Part shown: positions 55,293 to 63,912 of the stretch, piece after piece
Layout: every line of letters begins with the position of its first letter
Numbering within the stretch: position 1 is the stretch's first letter
Origin: Bdellovibrio sp. ZAP7
GTDB lineage: Bacteria > Bdellovibrionota > Bdellovibrionia > Bdellovibrionales > Bdellovibrionaceae
Assembly: GCF_006874645.1 (NCBI RefSeq)
Contig: NZ_CP030082.1
Span: forward strand, 4,059,563 to 4,123,562
Length of the DNA: 64,000 nt
Direction: 5' to 3'
Position numbers and translations under genes: made by a program
Notes under the pieces: model-generated
The model's database searches: none
Seen by the model: only the letters and a program-made list of their open reading frames with translations
What the model was told of the DNA's origin: nothing

Positions 55293-56115
55293 TTACTTCC
55301 CCTTCATAGGCGTTCGTGTTTGCAACTTGGCTCGCCTCTGTCTGCTTCGGAACTGATCTTGCGATCACTTCGTGGGCTAATTCCAGATAGCGAACGGAAC
55401 CGATAGATTTGCTGTCGTACTCAAGGATGGATTGACCATGGCTCGGCGCTTCGCTGAGTCGCACGTTTCTTGGAATAATTGCGTTAAATACTTTTTCACC
55501 GAAGTGTTCTTTGATTTGAGTAACAACTTGATGACTCAAATTATTGCGCACATCGAACATTGTTAGAACGATACCTTCAATATGCAATGAAGGATTCAGG
55601 CTCTTCTTGATTAGTCCCGCAGTGTTCAAAAGCTGACTCAAACCTTCCAATGCATAGTATTCACATTGAAGAGGCACAAGGAAGCTGTCTGCAGAGTTCA
55701 GAGCATTCAGAGTAATCAAACCCAAAGATGGAGGGCAATCAATGATCACGAAATCGTATTGATCAGCCACGATGGATACAGCTTGCTTCAAGCGGTATTC
55801 ACGATGCGGCATGTCTACAAGCTCGATTTCAGCGCCCACCAAGTCAGGATTAGCCGTACAGATTTTTAGATTTGGATTAGACGTTGGATGAGTAGCCTCT
55901 GTCAGCGTTTTTTCACCGATGAGTACGTGGTATGAGTTAGCATCTTGAGTATCATATCTTTTGATACCCAAACCGCTGGAAGCATTACCTTGTGGATCCA
56001 TATCGATCAACAAAACACGCTTACCAAGAGTAGCCAACGCTGAAGAGAGATTCACAGACGTCGTTGTCTTACCTACTCCACCCTTTTGATTAGCTATACA
56101 GATAGTTTTAGCCAT
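55285..56115 (-). CDS. parA: Chromosome partitioning ATPase ParA
   Basis: A Walker-type ATPase that moves ParB-parS complexes. The 276 residues begin at the deviant Walker A KGGVGKTT (11-18), followed by DMDPQGNAS and IIDCPPSLGLIT. ATG 56115 is supported by AAGGAGG upstream; an in-frame start 21 bases earlier is less likely. It overlaps parB by eight bases. The nearest parS site lies about 100 bases upstream. Confidence 0.97.
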   Translation of the reverse strand: MAKTICIANQKGGVGKTTTSVNLSSALATLGKRVLLIDMDPQGNASSGLGIKRYDTQDANSYHVLIGEKTLTEATHPTSNPNLKICTANPDLVGAEIELVDMPHREYRLKQAVSIVADQYDFVIIDCPPSLGLITLNALNSADSFLVPLQCEYYALEGLSQLLNTAGLIKKSLNPSLHIEGIVLTMFDVRNNLSHQVVTQIKEHFGEKVFNAIIPRNVRLSEAPSHGQSILEYDSKSIGSVRYLELAHEVIARSVPKQTEASQVANTNAYEGEVNV

Positions 56116-56218
56116 CGTTTCCTCCTTGATAATCAAAATTCGTATTTTTTACACACATGTGCAACTATAAAGACTAGTTTTTCGCACCTCGCCTTAGGTT
56201 TTTCCGCATTTTTGCCGA

Positions 56219-56234
56219 TGTTCCACGTGGAACA
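56219..56234. promoter_or_regulatory. parS centromere site 1
   Basis: TGTTCCACGTGGAACA is a perfect 16-base palindrome, differing from the common bacterial parS TGTTTCACGTGAAACA at two symmetric positions. It lies 10 bases before the lipoprotein start and about 100 bases upstream of parA. Confidence 0.92.
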
Positions 56235-56243
56235 ATACCAATT

Positions 56244-56786
56244 ATGAAGTTTATCACCGCCATACTTCTTATTTTTACTCTCGCAGCTTGCAGTAAGCCG
56301 GATCCAAACCCCGAGCTTAAAGATCCTATTTATTCCGATCTTCAAGCGCAAGTGGGAGCCGCAACGGCAGCGCTTGAGGCAGAAAAAAAGAAACTCGAGG
56401 GTTTCGAAAAAGATAAAATGGAAGTTGTTCCGCAGACCGGGCAAATTAAGTACGCCAATAAACGTATTTATGAATCACAAGCCGCCATCACCCGCCTCGA
56501 GCAACAGGTGGAGTATTTAAAACTCAAAGTCGAACAACGAGCCAGAACTGCGCAAGCGGCCTATAAAAAGGCTTACGCGAACAAGCAAGAATGGCCCGAT
56601 CCTAAAGAATGGTCCTCTTATCAGGCCGAACAGAAGCTTAGAAATGCCAAAAGAAGTTGGGATGTGAAAGCTCGCATGAGAGATGCGGGAGTTACGATCG
56701 ATACGGGCTTGGGGCACGGAGAGGGAGCTGCGGGTGGCGAAGGTCACGGTGGCGGAGAGAAGAAAGCCGAAGGCGGCGGTCATTAG
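56244..56786 (+). CDS. Small coiled-coil lipoprotein between two parS sites
   Basis: A 180-residue lipoprotein with signal peptide and lipobox LAAC (Cys near residue 16). The mature part is a Lys/Glu/Ala-rich helix likely to form a coiled coil (about residues 34-115) and ends in a Gly/His-rich tail (GLGHGEGAAGGEGHGGG, ending GGGH) that could bind metal. I do not recognise a family. It is the only plus-strand gene in the 42.7-64 kb part and is enclosed by two identical parS palindromes, one in its 5' leader and one just after its stop. No ribosome site is visible before ATG 56244. A link to chromosome segregation is not implied by the protein itself. Confidence 0.8.
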   Translation: MKFITAILLIFTLAACSKPDPNPELKDPIYSDLQAQVGAATAALEAEKKKLEGFEKDKMEVVPQTGQIKYANKRIYESQAAITRLEQQVEYLKLKVEQRARTAQAAYKKAYANKQEWPDPKEWSSYQAEQKLRNAKRSWDVKARMRDAGVTIDTGLGHGEGAAGGEGHGGGEKKAEGGGH

Positions 56787-56790
56787 AGAA

Positions 56791-56806
56791 TGTTCCACGT
56801 GGAACA
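56791..56806. promoter_or_regulatory. parS centromere site 2
   Basis: Identical to site 1 (TGTTCCACGTGGAACA) but extended to a perfect 22-base palindrome (56788-56809). It starts five bases after the lipoprotein stop and is followed by a T-run (56812-56816), so its RNA could fold as an intrinsic terminator for that gene. Confidence 0.92.
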
Positions 56807-56830
56807 TTCCCTTTTTATCAAAAATAACGA

Positions 56831-57499
56831 TTAAGAGATCTTTTCGGTGCGAACGACACCGTATTTCACGGCACCAACGGGAAGTTTATATTCTCCCACT
56901 AGTGAGGGCGACCAAATCGAGCAAAGTTGAGTCGGAATTTCCCCGACCTCAATACCCCACTCCTCGCCCTTAAGGTGATAGACGGATCCGCCTTTAACGA
57001 CAATCTTACGGGCCATCAAGATAGCTTTAGAAATATTCCCAAACCCACGGCAGATCGCCCACTTCACAGAGTCAGCCGGCAAAGCCTCGATGTTCTTGTT
57101 TTCGACTGTGACATTCTTAAGCTTCAAAGCCTGGATCGCGTGACCCAAGAACTCGCATTTCTTTACGTCCGTATCTACAAGGACGACCTGAATGTTAGGG
57201 TTCATAATTCCAAACACAATCCCAGGGAAACCATTCCCACTGCCAAAGTCATAGACTTTATCCATGTTCGGATTGGACTTAATGATTGCTTTGCTCGCGT
57301 TAATAGAATCAGCGAAATGAAGAGCATCTGCTACAAAAACCGATTTCGCCGAGATCAAACTCAGTGTGCGATTAAACTTTTGTAGCTCTTCATGATAGGC
57401 CTTAAGTCGGGATCTGACCTCAGGACTTAGATCGGGGAACCATTCGTCAATACGCCAAAAGATTTGCGGTGGCGCTTCAGAGCCATCAATGTTGCTCAT
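56831..57499 (-). CDS. rsmG: 16S rRNA (guanine-N7) methyltransferase RsmG
   Basis: Methylates G527 of 16S rRNA. The 222 residues show the SAM-binding glycine motif DFGSGNGFPGIVFG (about residues 94-107), the downstream VVLVDTDVKKCEFL and the CRGFGN block, in place of the usual RA. It overlaps the mnmG end by 14 bases, the common rsmG-mnmG coupling near bacterial origins. Confidence 0.93.
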   Translation of the reverse strand: MSNIDGSEAPPQIFWRIDEWFPDLSPEVRSRLKAYHEELQKFNRTLSLISAKSVFVADALHFADSINASKAIIKSNPNMDKVYDFGSGNGFPGIVFGIMNPNIQVVLVDTDVKKCEFLGHAIQALKLKNVTVENKNIEALPADSVKWAICRGFGNISKAILMARKIVVKGGSVYHLKGEEWGIEVGEIPTQLCSIWSPSLVGEYKLPVGAVKYGVVRTEKIS

Positions 57500-59381
57500 C
57501 CAGATTCATCTCCTTGATCTTTTTATGACCTTTTAGATGAATCATTATAGCTTGAATCGCCGAGGGATTTACACCACTAATACGCTGTGCTTGACCTAAG
57601 GTACGGGGCCTAACGCGTTGCAGCTTATCTTTCTCTTCGTTAGAGAGACCACGAATGTCTGCATATAAAAGTGTGTCTGGAAGCACCAGTTCTTCCAGCC
57701 TTTTTGACTGATTAATAAGGTCCATCTGCCGACGAACATAACCGGAGTACTTTACTTCGATTTCTACGGGTTCCACGACATTTGGATCACTATCCAACTC
57801 GAAATTTAACAATTCCAAGTGAGAACTCGTAAGCTCAGGACGACGCAGCAACTCTTCGAAAGACAAAGACTTTGTCATAGCTGAGGTCGGAATTTTAGCG
57901 AGTATTTCTTGAACGTCTTTAGTTGGATAAACCTTCGTTTCACGCAGACGATCGTGCAAAACTTTACGTTTTTCACGTAGTACCGATAAAAGCTCCAAGG
58001 ACTGCTCAGACACAATACCCAACTTTTGGGCCCAATGCGCCAACCTGTCGATAGTATTGTCTTCTCTTAGAACTAATCTGTGTTCCGCACGAGAAGTAAA
58101 CATACGATACGGTTCACGAGTTCCTTTGGTCACAAGGTCATCAATTAAGACGCCCATGTATGCTTCATCACGACCCAAAATAAATTCATCGCGACCAAGA
58201 ATACTATTCGCTGCGTTCACACCAGCAATGAAACCTTGAGCAGCCGCTTCTTCATAACCAGAAGTTCCGTTGATTTGACCAGCAAGGAATAACTGGCGAA
58301 TCGTTCTTGTTTCCAAGCGATGCCAGATTTGAGTCGGCTCAATATAATCATACTCAACCGCATAGCCGTAACGAGCGACTTTTACATTTTCCAATCCCGG
58401 AATAGTCTTTAAAAATTCATCCTGAGTTTCCTCAGGCAAACTTGTTGAAATACCCTGAAGGTAAATCAAATCCGTGTTCAAACCTTCCGGTTCCAGGAAA
58501 GTTTGGTGACTTGGTCTTTCATGAAAACGAGTTACTTTATCTTCGATCGACGGACAATAACGAGGACCAACACCTTCAATAATCCCGCAATACATAGGAG
58601 ATTTATCCAGGTTTCCACGGATAATATCGTGAGTTTTTTCTGTGGTGCGAGTTAGATAGCAAAGAATCTGTGGAAGTTTTAATTGAGTCGAAGATTTGTA
58701 GCTGAAAGGATAAACCTTTTCATCGCCACCATGAGGAGTTGTTTTCGACCAATCGATAGAATCTTTAAGCAAACGAGCTGGCGTACCCGTCTTCAAACGT
58801 TTTACTTCAAAACCGAATTGCGCCAATTGATCAGAAAGACCAATTGAAGGTTTATCACCCACACGGCCACCCGCCTCTTGGCGAAGACCCGTATGCATAA
58901 CACCGTTCATGAACGTACCAGTTGTGATGATTGTTGCTTTCGCAAAAATCTCGGAACCATCATCCAAAACCACGCCGGCACAGAGGTCTTTATCCAAAAT
59001 CAGGCGTTTCACTTCGCCTTGAAGAACTTCAAGATTTGGCTGAGTAAAAAGAGCGTTTTTTTGGAAAGCAGAATAAAGATGCTTATCGTTTTGAACTCGA
59101 GTTCCGCGAACCGCGGGACCTTTCGAGGAGTTAAGACGCTTGTACTGAATTGTTGTTTCGTCAGCAGCGATACCCATTTGTCCGCCAAGCACGTCAATTT
59201 CACGAACCATATGGCCCTTTGCAAGTCCACCAATGGAAGGGTTGCAACTCATATAACCAATACGATCAACATTCGTAGTTACCATCAAAGTTTGAAGACC
59301 CAAACGAGCGGACGCCAAACATGCTTCGATTCCGGCATGTCCCGCGCCTACGACGATCACATCAAATTTTTTATTAGTCAT
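57486..59381 (-). CDS. mnmG: tRNA uridine-5-carboxymethylaminomethyl modification enzyme MnmG
   Basis: FAD-binding partner of MnmE in wobble-uridine modification. The 631 residues contain the FAD dinucleotide motif GAGHAGIEACLA (about residues 12-23), CNPSIGGLAKGHMVREID with the active cysteine, and the C-terminal helical domain (VRPRTLGQAQRISGVNPSAI). It begins three bases after the mnmE stop. Confidence 0.97.
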   Translation of the reverse strand: MTNKKFDVIVVGAGHAGIEACLASARLGLQTLMVTTNVDRIGYMSCNPSIGGLAKGHMVREIDVLGGQMGIAADETTIQYKRLNSSKGPAVRGTRVQNDKHLYSAFQKNALFTQPNLEVLQGEVKRLILDKDLCAGVVLDDGSEIFAKATIITTGTFMNGVMHTGLRQEAGGRVGDKPSIGLSDQLAQFGFEVKRLKTGTPARLLKDSIDWSKTTPHGGDEKVYPFSYKSSTQLKLPQILCYLTRTTEKTHDIIRGNLDKSPMYCGIIEGVGPRYCPSIEDKVTRFHERPSHQTFLEPEGLNTDLIYLQGISTSLPEETQDEFLKTIPGLENVKVARYGYAVEYDYIEPTQIWHRLETRTIRQLFLAGQINGTSGYEEAAAQGFIAGVNAANSILGRDEFILGRDEAYMGVLIDDLVTKGTREPYRMFTSRAEHRLVLREDNTIDRLAHWAQKLGIVSEQSLELLSVLREKRKVLHDRLRETKVYPTKDVQEILAKIPTSAMTKSLSFEELLRRPELTSSHLELLNFELDSDPNVVEPVEIEVKYSGYVRRQMDLINQSKRLEELVLPDTLLYADIRGLSNEEKDKLQRVRPRTLGQAQRISGVNPSAIQAIMIHLKGHKKIKEMNLDEQH

Positions 59382-59384
59382 AAG

Positions 59385-60809
59385 TTACTTCCCGATACAA
59401 AACTCTTTAAATACTCGGTCCATGATTTGATCATCGAACCGCTTACCTAAAGTTTCGTGAATCGCGATGAGAGATTCCTTAAGCTCTAACGCCAGGAATT
59501 CAGAACCCATCCCCTGATCCACCAAGGTTTGTGACCTTTGAGTATTCTCTAAAGCACGAACCAGGTTTTCATAGTGACGGGCATTGGAAATAAGAACGGT
59601 ATTTTCCACCTGCATATCCGCGAATTCCTGGACAAGCTCTTGAAGGACACTCGAACGCACCTTTTTATCAAGAGCACTGACAAAGAACACCCTTCTTGTG
59701 AAGAAAGCCTGGGGATCTACGATTTTCTGGAAAAATTTACTGTTTTTAATGGCTTTTTCGACGATTTCTAGGGGTTTAGACCCACCAATTCGGTCGATTT
59801 TATTAGCTAAAATGAAGGTTTTTTGAGGATCCAAGGACTCCAAAATTTGAGTCTCTTCAGCTCCCAACCCCTTCTCGATATCGAAAACAAAGAAAACTAC
59901 ATCGGATTCATTTTGAGCTTCGTAGCTTTTTTGAATACCAATGCGCTCAACCAGGTCCGTCGCCTCATCACGAAGACCGGCCGTGTCTACGAAAGTGAAC
60001 TTAACACCCTCATAAGAAGTATCCCCGTGAATCACATCACGAGTGGTTCCCGGAATATCCGTTACGATAGCGCGTTCATCTTCCAAGAAAAGATTTAGCA
60101 AACTGGATTTTCCCACGTTCGGAAGACCCGTCAGAACAACTCTAAATCCATCCTTTAAAAGGCGGCCAACTTTGAAAGTCCCAACCAGATCTTTAAGTGT
60201 CGCTTCGATTTTTTTAAGACGAACTTGAACAACAGAATAATCGACGACATCGATACCTTCCGTAGAAAAATCGATGCTCGCTTCTGCGTGAGCCAAGATC
60301 CAAGTCATGTCGTCTTCGACTTCTTCCAGTTTACTGGACAGCTGACCTTTTAATTGGCGAAGAGCCAATTTAGCTGCCTGTTGAGATTGGGATTCGATCA
60401 AAGCCAGAACGGATTCAGCCTGTACCAAATCCAATTTACCATTCATAAAAGCACGATATGTGAACTCGCCGCGATCCGCAGGACGAGCACCCAACTGCAC
60501 CAGTGAATTTAAAATATTTTGGCAGATTAAAGGACTTCCGTGGCAGGAAATCTCGATTACTTCTTCACCCGTGAAGGAGCGACCATTTTGGAAGTAAGTT
60601 ACCAGAACTTCATCAATCTCCCTCGCGCCGTCTTTCAGATTTCCGAAATAGACTTTATGAGATTCAGGATGTGCAGGTAAGAATTTGCAAAGTTTCGATA
60701 CGATTTCAAAAGTACGAGGGCCGCTGACTCTAATGACGGAGATACCGCCCACTCCGTGAGGAGTGGAGACCGCGCATATTGTATCCTTGTCACGATCTCC
60801 TCGAAGCAT
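59385..60809 (-). CDS. mnmE: tRNA modification GTPase MnmE
   Basis: Forms the tRNA wobble-uridine modification complex with MnmG. The 474 residues have an N-terminal formyl-folate-binding domain (GVGGISVIRVSG, GEFTYRAFMNGK), a GTPase domain with GLPNVGKSS (G1), DIPGTTRD (G2), DTAG (G3) and NKID (G4), and the C-terminal FCIGK carrying the conserved cysteine. Confidence 0.97.
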   Translation of the reverse strand: MLRGDRDKDTICAVSTPHGVGGISVIRVSGPRTFEIVSKLCKFLPAHPESHKVYFGNLKDGAREIDEVLVTYFQNGRSFTGEEVIEISCHGSPLICQNILNSLVQLGARPADRGEFTYRAFMNGKLDLVQAESVLALIESQSQQAAKLALRQLKGQLSSKLEEVEDDMTWILAHAEASIDFSTEGIDVVDYSVVQVRLKKIEATLKDLVGTFKVGRLLKDGFRVVLTGLPNVGKSSLLNLFLEDERAIVTDIPGTTRDVIHGDTSYEGVKFTFVDTAGLRDEATDLVERIGIQKSYEAQNESDVVFFVFDIEKGLGAEETQILESLDPQKTFILANKIDRIGGSKPLEIVEKAIKNSKFFQKIVDPQAFFTRRVFFVSALDKKVRSSVLQELVQEFADMQVENTVLISNARHYENLVRALENTQRSQTLVDQGMGSEFLALELKESLIAIHETLGKRFDDQIMDRVFKEFCIGK

Positions 60810-60825
60810 GCGACCCTACTTAATA

Positions 60826-61389
60826 CTAATCGTGGTGAGCTTCTTCAGCGTTGTTATTTTGCGCTGAATTGCCACCTTTAGCTGGATAGATTTTGATTTT
60901 TTTGTACAAGCCATCACCCAAAGAACGGCTTTTGATACGAGGATCTTTAGCCAAATATTGGTGAACAACTTTGCGATCTTTCGGAGGCAAAGCTCTGTAA
61001 TATACAGATTTACCCTGCTCGATGCAGATTGCTTTCAAGTTCTCTGCGCGTTCGATAAGAGCGCTTTCAGTTTCATCACGGTATCCACCGCAATCAACTG
61101 TGATGTTTGTTTTATCTTCAGGGAAATTGTGTTGAACAACGCGTTTCAAGAACAATTGGAAAGCATCCAACATTTGTCCTTTTTTATCTTTCAAAAGCTC
61201 TTCATCTCCACCAGAGAATTGAACTGAAAGAACCGCCCCACCGTCTTCCTCTTTTGAAGAGTTGATTTCAAAAGAAAGATCGAACTGAGCTTTTTCGATG
61301 ATACCCTCTAGAGTCGCTTGAACCAAAGATTCAACTTCGCTGTTAGCGCTCTTGCTTTTTCCCCCGAAAAGCTTACTAAAAAAACCCAT
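60826..61389 (-). CDS. khpB: KhpB/Jag RNA-binding protein
   Basis: A 187-residue RNA-binding protein with a central KH-like domain (VDAFQLFLKRVVQHN region) and a C-terminal R3H motif, Arg-Lys-Val-Val-His in PPKDRKVVHQYL. The long Jag-N domain of Firmicutes is absent. The start codon lies at the foot of a hairpin that masks its GGGAGG ribosome site (61388-61406). In Gram-positives KhpB affects cell division and envelope; its role here is unknown. Confidence 0.88.
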   Translation of the reverse strand: MGFFSKLFGGKSKSANSEVESLVQATLEGIIEKAQFDLSFEINSSKEEDGGAVLSVQFSGGDEELLKDKKGQMLDAFQLFLKRVVQHNFPEDKTNITVDCGGYRDETESALIERAENLKAICIEQGKSVYYRALPPKDRKVVHQYLAKDPRIKSRSLGDGLYKKIKIYPAKGGNSAQNNNAEEAHHD

Positions 61390-61406
61390 TTTACCTCCCA
61401 GGTAAA
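61388..61406 (-). other. Hairpin masking the khpB ribosome site
   Basis: TTTTACCT (61388-61395) pairs perfectly with AGGTAAAA (61399-61406) around three bases. On the mRNA the stem and loop include GGGAGG and the first base of the khpB ATG, so initiation would require unfolding. Confidence 0.5.
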
Positions 61407-61424
61407 AATAAAAAATCTAAGTAA

Positions 61425-63065
61425 CTATTTCGCCTTAACCGCTTTGATAGCTGGTTTGGCAGTTGGATCTCTCATGATCAAATACTGTTGGATGATACCG
61501 AACAATGTGCTGACCACCATATAAAGAGTCAGACCTGCAGGTAACTGCAACATGAAGATCGAGAAAACCAATGGCATGAACTGCATAATTTTAGCTTGAG
61601 TAGGATCCATCGTTGATGGAGTGATCTTTTGCTGGATGTACATAAATACAGCCATAGATACCGGCAACACATAGAACTTATCGTGCGCTGACAAGTCCGT
61701 AATCCAAAGAATGAACGGCGAATTGTAAAGCTCAATTGAAGAACCAATAACGCGGTAAAGAGCAAAGAAGATCGGGATCTGAAGAAGCATCGGCAAACAA
61801 CCAGACATTGGATTTGCACCGTGCTGTTTCATCACTGCCATCATCTCAGTGTTCAATCTCATCGCATCGTCTTTATATTTTTCGCGAAGACCTGCGATAA
61901 TAGGTTGAACCTTTTGCATCGCCTTCATTGATTTAGCAGACATGATATTGAATGGAAGAACCACGAAACGAACAGCCAATGTCAAAAGGATGATCGCCAC
62001 ACCCCAGTTGCCAACAACTGTGTGGAATGCCTTCATCACATACAACAATGGACGAGCGATAAAACCAAAGAAACCGAAGTCGATGATGTGAGCCATTTCA
62101 GGATCAACAGCTTTCAACATGTCGATAGATTTAGGACCCGCATAGAACAAAGATTCAAACTTCATTTGTTCTTTCAATTGAACTGGTTTGTAAACCATCT
62201 CAGCTTGTGCAGTTTTCTTTTCGATGTTTGCAGTCAGTTTAACCTCAGGAATAATGTCAGACTTGTCCATCGCTGCGGCTGCAAAATATTGCGAGCTTAC
62301 AGAGATCAACTGAGTATTCGGCATGTCCTTGGTTACGTTTTCTTTGGAGTTGCTGAAATTTACAGTCTCGTGTTTGTCATCACTGTGACTAACAAAGAAA
62401 TCCTGGTGATCATAAGAAGGCATAAAGAAAGAGTGTGAACCCTTGTCGTGAATGCTTTCAGGAATCAGGATGGAGAAACCTTTTTTAATCTCTTCAGAAG
62501 GTTGAGAGATCGAGATCGTATTTGTGAATGAAGATTTCGCGGCGTCGAAATTCAACTCACGAGTCACCGTCATGCCGCCAACTTGAGCAACACCAACATA
62601 AGAACCCGGTGCTTTTTCAGTCAGATTGAAAACCAACGATTTATCAGCACCAGTCAAACGCATAGAATACAAACCGTCATTATCAGCGCCACCAAGTTTG
62701 ATTTTGCCACCGGATTTGTCTTCGTAATTATTCACAGTGTAGTTCTTAAGACCCATACCGTGATTTGAAATTTGGAAGGAAACTTTATCGTTAGAGAATG
62801 AGAAGGACTGTTCTTGAACCGGAGCAACTGTTTCAGATTTTGATTCAATTGTGCTGCCAGAAGAAGGAGAAGCAGCAGTAGCAGTCGCACCAGGAGTCGT
62901 TGCTGTGTCAGCAGTCTGAGTTTGTGCTGGTTTCGGTTTATTATAGTCTGGATACTTTTTGCCAAGATACGTCTGCCATCCGAAATAAATCAGAGCGACG
63001 GCACCCACTGCGATCAACGTTTTAGGGTCGAAAAAGCCTGGGTTATTGTTTTGTTGCTGAGCCAT
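61425..63065 (-). CDS. yidC: Membrane protein insertase YidC
   Basis: Inserts and folds inner-membrane proteins, alone or with SecYEG. The 546 residues have an N-terminal membrane helix (about residues 13-29), a Ser/Thr/Ala-rich linker, a large periplasmic beta domain, then the conserved five-helix core (from about residue 345: GVAIILLTLAVRFVVLPF, CLPMLLQIPIFFALYRV). The last residues are basic (KPAIKAVKAK). ATG 63065 is chosen for AGGGGGA upstream; an earlier in-frame start would add 16 unconserved residues. It overlaps the yidD end by 23 bases. Confidence 0.96.
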   Translation of the reverse strand: MAQQQNNNPGFFDPKTLIAVGAVALIYFGWQTYLGKKYPDYNKPKPAQTQTADTATTPGATATAASPSSGSTIESKSETVAPVQEQSFSFSNDKVSFQISNHGMGLKNYTVNNYEDKSGGKIKLGGADNDGLYSMRLTGADKSLVFNLTEKAPGSYVGVAQVGGMTVTRELNFDAAKSSFTNTISISQPSEEIKKGFSILIPESIHDKGSHSFFMPSYDHQDFFVSHSDDKHETVNFSNSKENVTKDMPNTQLISVSSQYFAAAAMDKSDIIPEVKLTANIEKKTAQAEMVYKPVQLKEQMKFESLFYAGPKSIDMLKAVDPEMAHIIDFGFFGFIARPLLYVMKAFHTVVGNWGVAIILLTLAVRFVVLPFNIMSAKSMKAMQKVQPIIAGLREKYKDDAMRLNTEMMAVMKQHGANPMSGCLPMLLQIPIFFALYRVIGSSIELYNSPFILWITDLSAHDKFYVLPVSMAVFMYIQQKITPSTMDPTQAKIMQFMPLVFSIFMLQLPAGLTLYMVVSTLFGIIQQYLIMRDPTAKPAIKAVKAK

Positions 63066-63312
63066 GGAGAATTCCCCCTGAATCTGGGACCGGATCGTAT
63101 CCACAAGGACCACCCGGTCTACATTTACAAATTCGTTTTGTGATTAACCAAACTGCTGTATGCGATTTGTGTTTTTGGATAGCTTCAAGAGCGTAGGCCG
63201 AACAACTGGGTTCGAAGCGACAGGAACCACCCAAATGAGTAGTTCCAATTGATCTGTAGGCAGCAACGAAAAACCAAAGCAATGCTTTAAAGGTTTTTTC
63301 GAAGAGACCCAA
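63043..63312 (-). CDS. yidD: Membrane protein insertion efficiency factor YidD
   Basis: A small protein that assists YidC. The 89 residues contain the conserved CRFEPSCSAYALEAIQKH and the cysteine-rich CKCRPGGPCGYDPVP. The start is proposed as TTG 63312, which gives the standard short N-terminus ([14 protein letters not shown]). Longer in-frame readings run back through rnpA and are unlikely. It overlaps rnpA by 26 bases and yidC by 23. Confidence 0.88.
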   Translation of the reverse strand: MGLFEKTFKALLWFFVAAYRSIGTTHLGGSCRFEPSCSAYALEAIQKHKSHTAVWLITKRICKCRPGGPCGYDPVPDSGGILHGSATKQ

Positions 63313-63646
63313 TCCCGCGATCCATAGCTTTGACAAATTCCTCGTGTGGGAGGCCTTTATAAAAGTTGGGATCCATGGGTTTGAAGATAATGTTAATATC
63401 GGCTTCAATGGAGTTATCCGTTTTAAGCAACGCTCGGAAGTATTCTCGACTCCAACGCTTAAGCTTGTTTCGCACAACTGCAGGGCCGACTTTTCGACTT
63501 GCGGTTACGCCAAAACGCAACTGACCAACGGAGTTCTTCTGATAATTCAGAAGTAACCACTTCGTAGGCCAGTTTCTTTTGCCAGATTGTTTGAGAGAGA
63601 GAAACTCAGAGCTGCGCTTAATTCCTAGCGGAGAACTATTTTCCAC
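63287..63646 (-). CDS. rnpA: Ribonuclease P protein component
   Basis: Protein partner of the RNase P RNA in tRNA 5' processing. The 119 residues include [21 protein letters not shown], matching the RNR signature of the family, and an early LGIKRSSEF segment. The start is GTG 63646, which overlaps the rpmH end by 11 bases. The RNA component gene is not in the window. Confidence 0.94.
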   Translation of the reverse strand: MENSSPLGIKRSSEFLSLKQSGKRNWPTKWLLLNYQKNSVGQLRFGVTASRKVGPAVVRNKLKRWSREYFRALLKTDNSIEADINIIFKPMDPNFYKGLPHEEFVKAMDRGIGSLRKNL

Positions 63647-63785
63647 CTGTAGAAACCGTCAAACGTTTTCTACCTTTAGCGCGGCGACGATTAAGAACAT
63701 CTTGACCAGCTTTAGTAGCCATTCTTGCGCGGAAACCGTGAGATGTTTTACGACGTTTGTTTGATGGTTGGTATGTACGTTTCAT
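63636..63785 (-). CDS. rpmH: Ribosomal protein L34
   Basis: The 49-residue L34, with [20 protein letters not shown] and the end [16 protein letters not shown] 63785 is preceded by AGGAG; in-frame codons further upstream are not part of the protein. It is the first gene of the long minus-strand cluster that points away from the origin. Confidence 0.98.
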   Translation of the reverse strand: MKRTYQPSNKRRKTSHGFRARMATKAGQDVLNRRRAKGRKRLTVSTGGK

Positions 63786-63842
63786 GTGTTCTCCTGAACT
63801 ACTCTCTACCGAGAAATTTACGACGCTAAAAGACGTCAAATA

Positions 63843-63862
63843 CGCCAATTTTATAATTGGCG
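63843..63862. repeat. Inverted repeat upstream of rpmH
   Basis: CGCCAATT (63843-63850), loop TTAT, AATTGGCG (63855-63862) is a perfect 8-bp stem in the probable rpmH leader. It has no T-run on the rpmH side, so it is not an obvious terminator; operator or leader hairpin are both possible. Confidence 0.6.
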
Positions 63863-63866
63863 GCTA

Positions 63867-63895
63867 CATATACGATTCCACAAAGCTGTAATCAA
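63867..63895 (-). promoter_or_regulatory. Candidate proximal promoter of rpmH
   Basis: On the minus strand TTGATT (plus 63890-63895), a 17-base spacer and TATATG (plus 63867-63872) give a reasonable sigma70-type promoter about 80 bases before the rpmH ATG. Confidence 0.5.
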
Positions 63896-63912
63896 CTAGA
63901 TACGTGGGGCAC

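Noticed and set aside
57769..57780. Possible parS half-site within mnmG (GGTTCCACGACA)
   Set aside because: Not palindromic; lies within conserved coding sequence and matches only one arm.
63874..63882. Possible DnaA box (GATTCCACA)
   Set aside because: It differs from TTATCCACA at several positions and stands alone; no cluster is visible inside the window.
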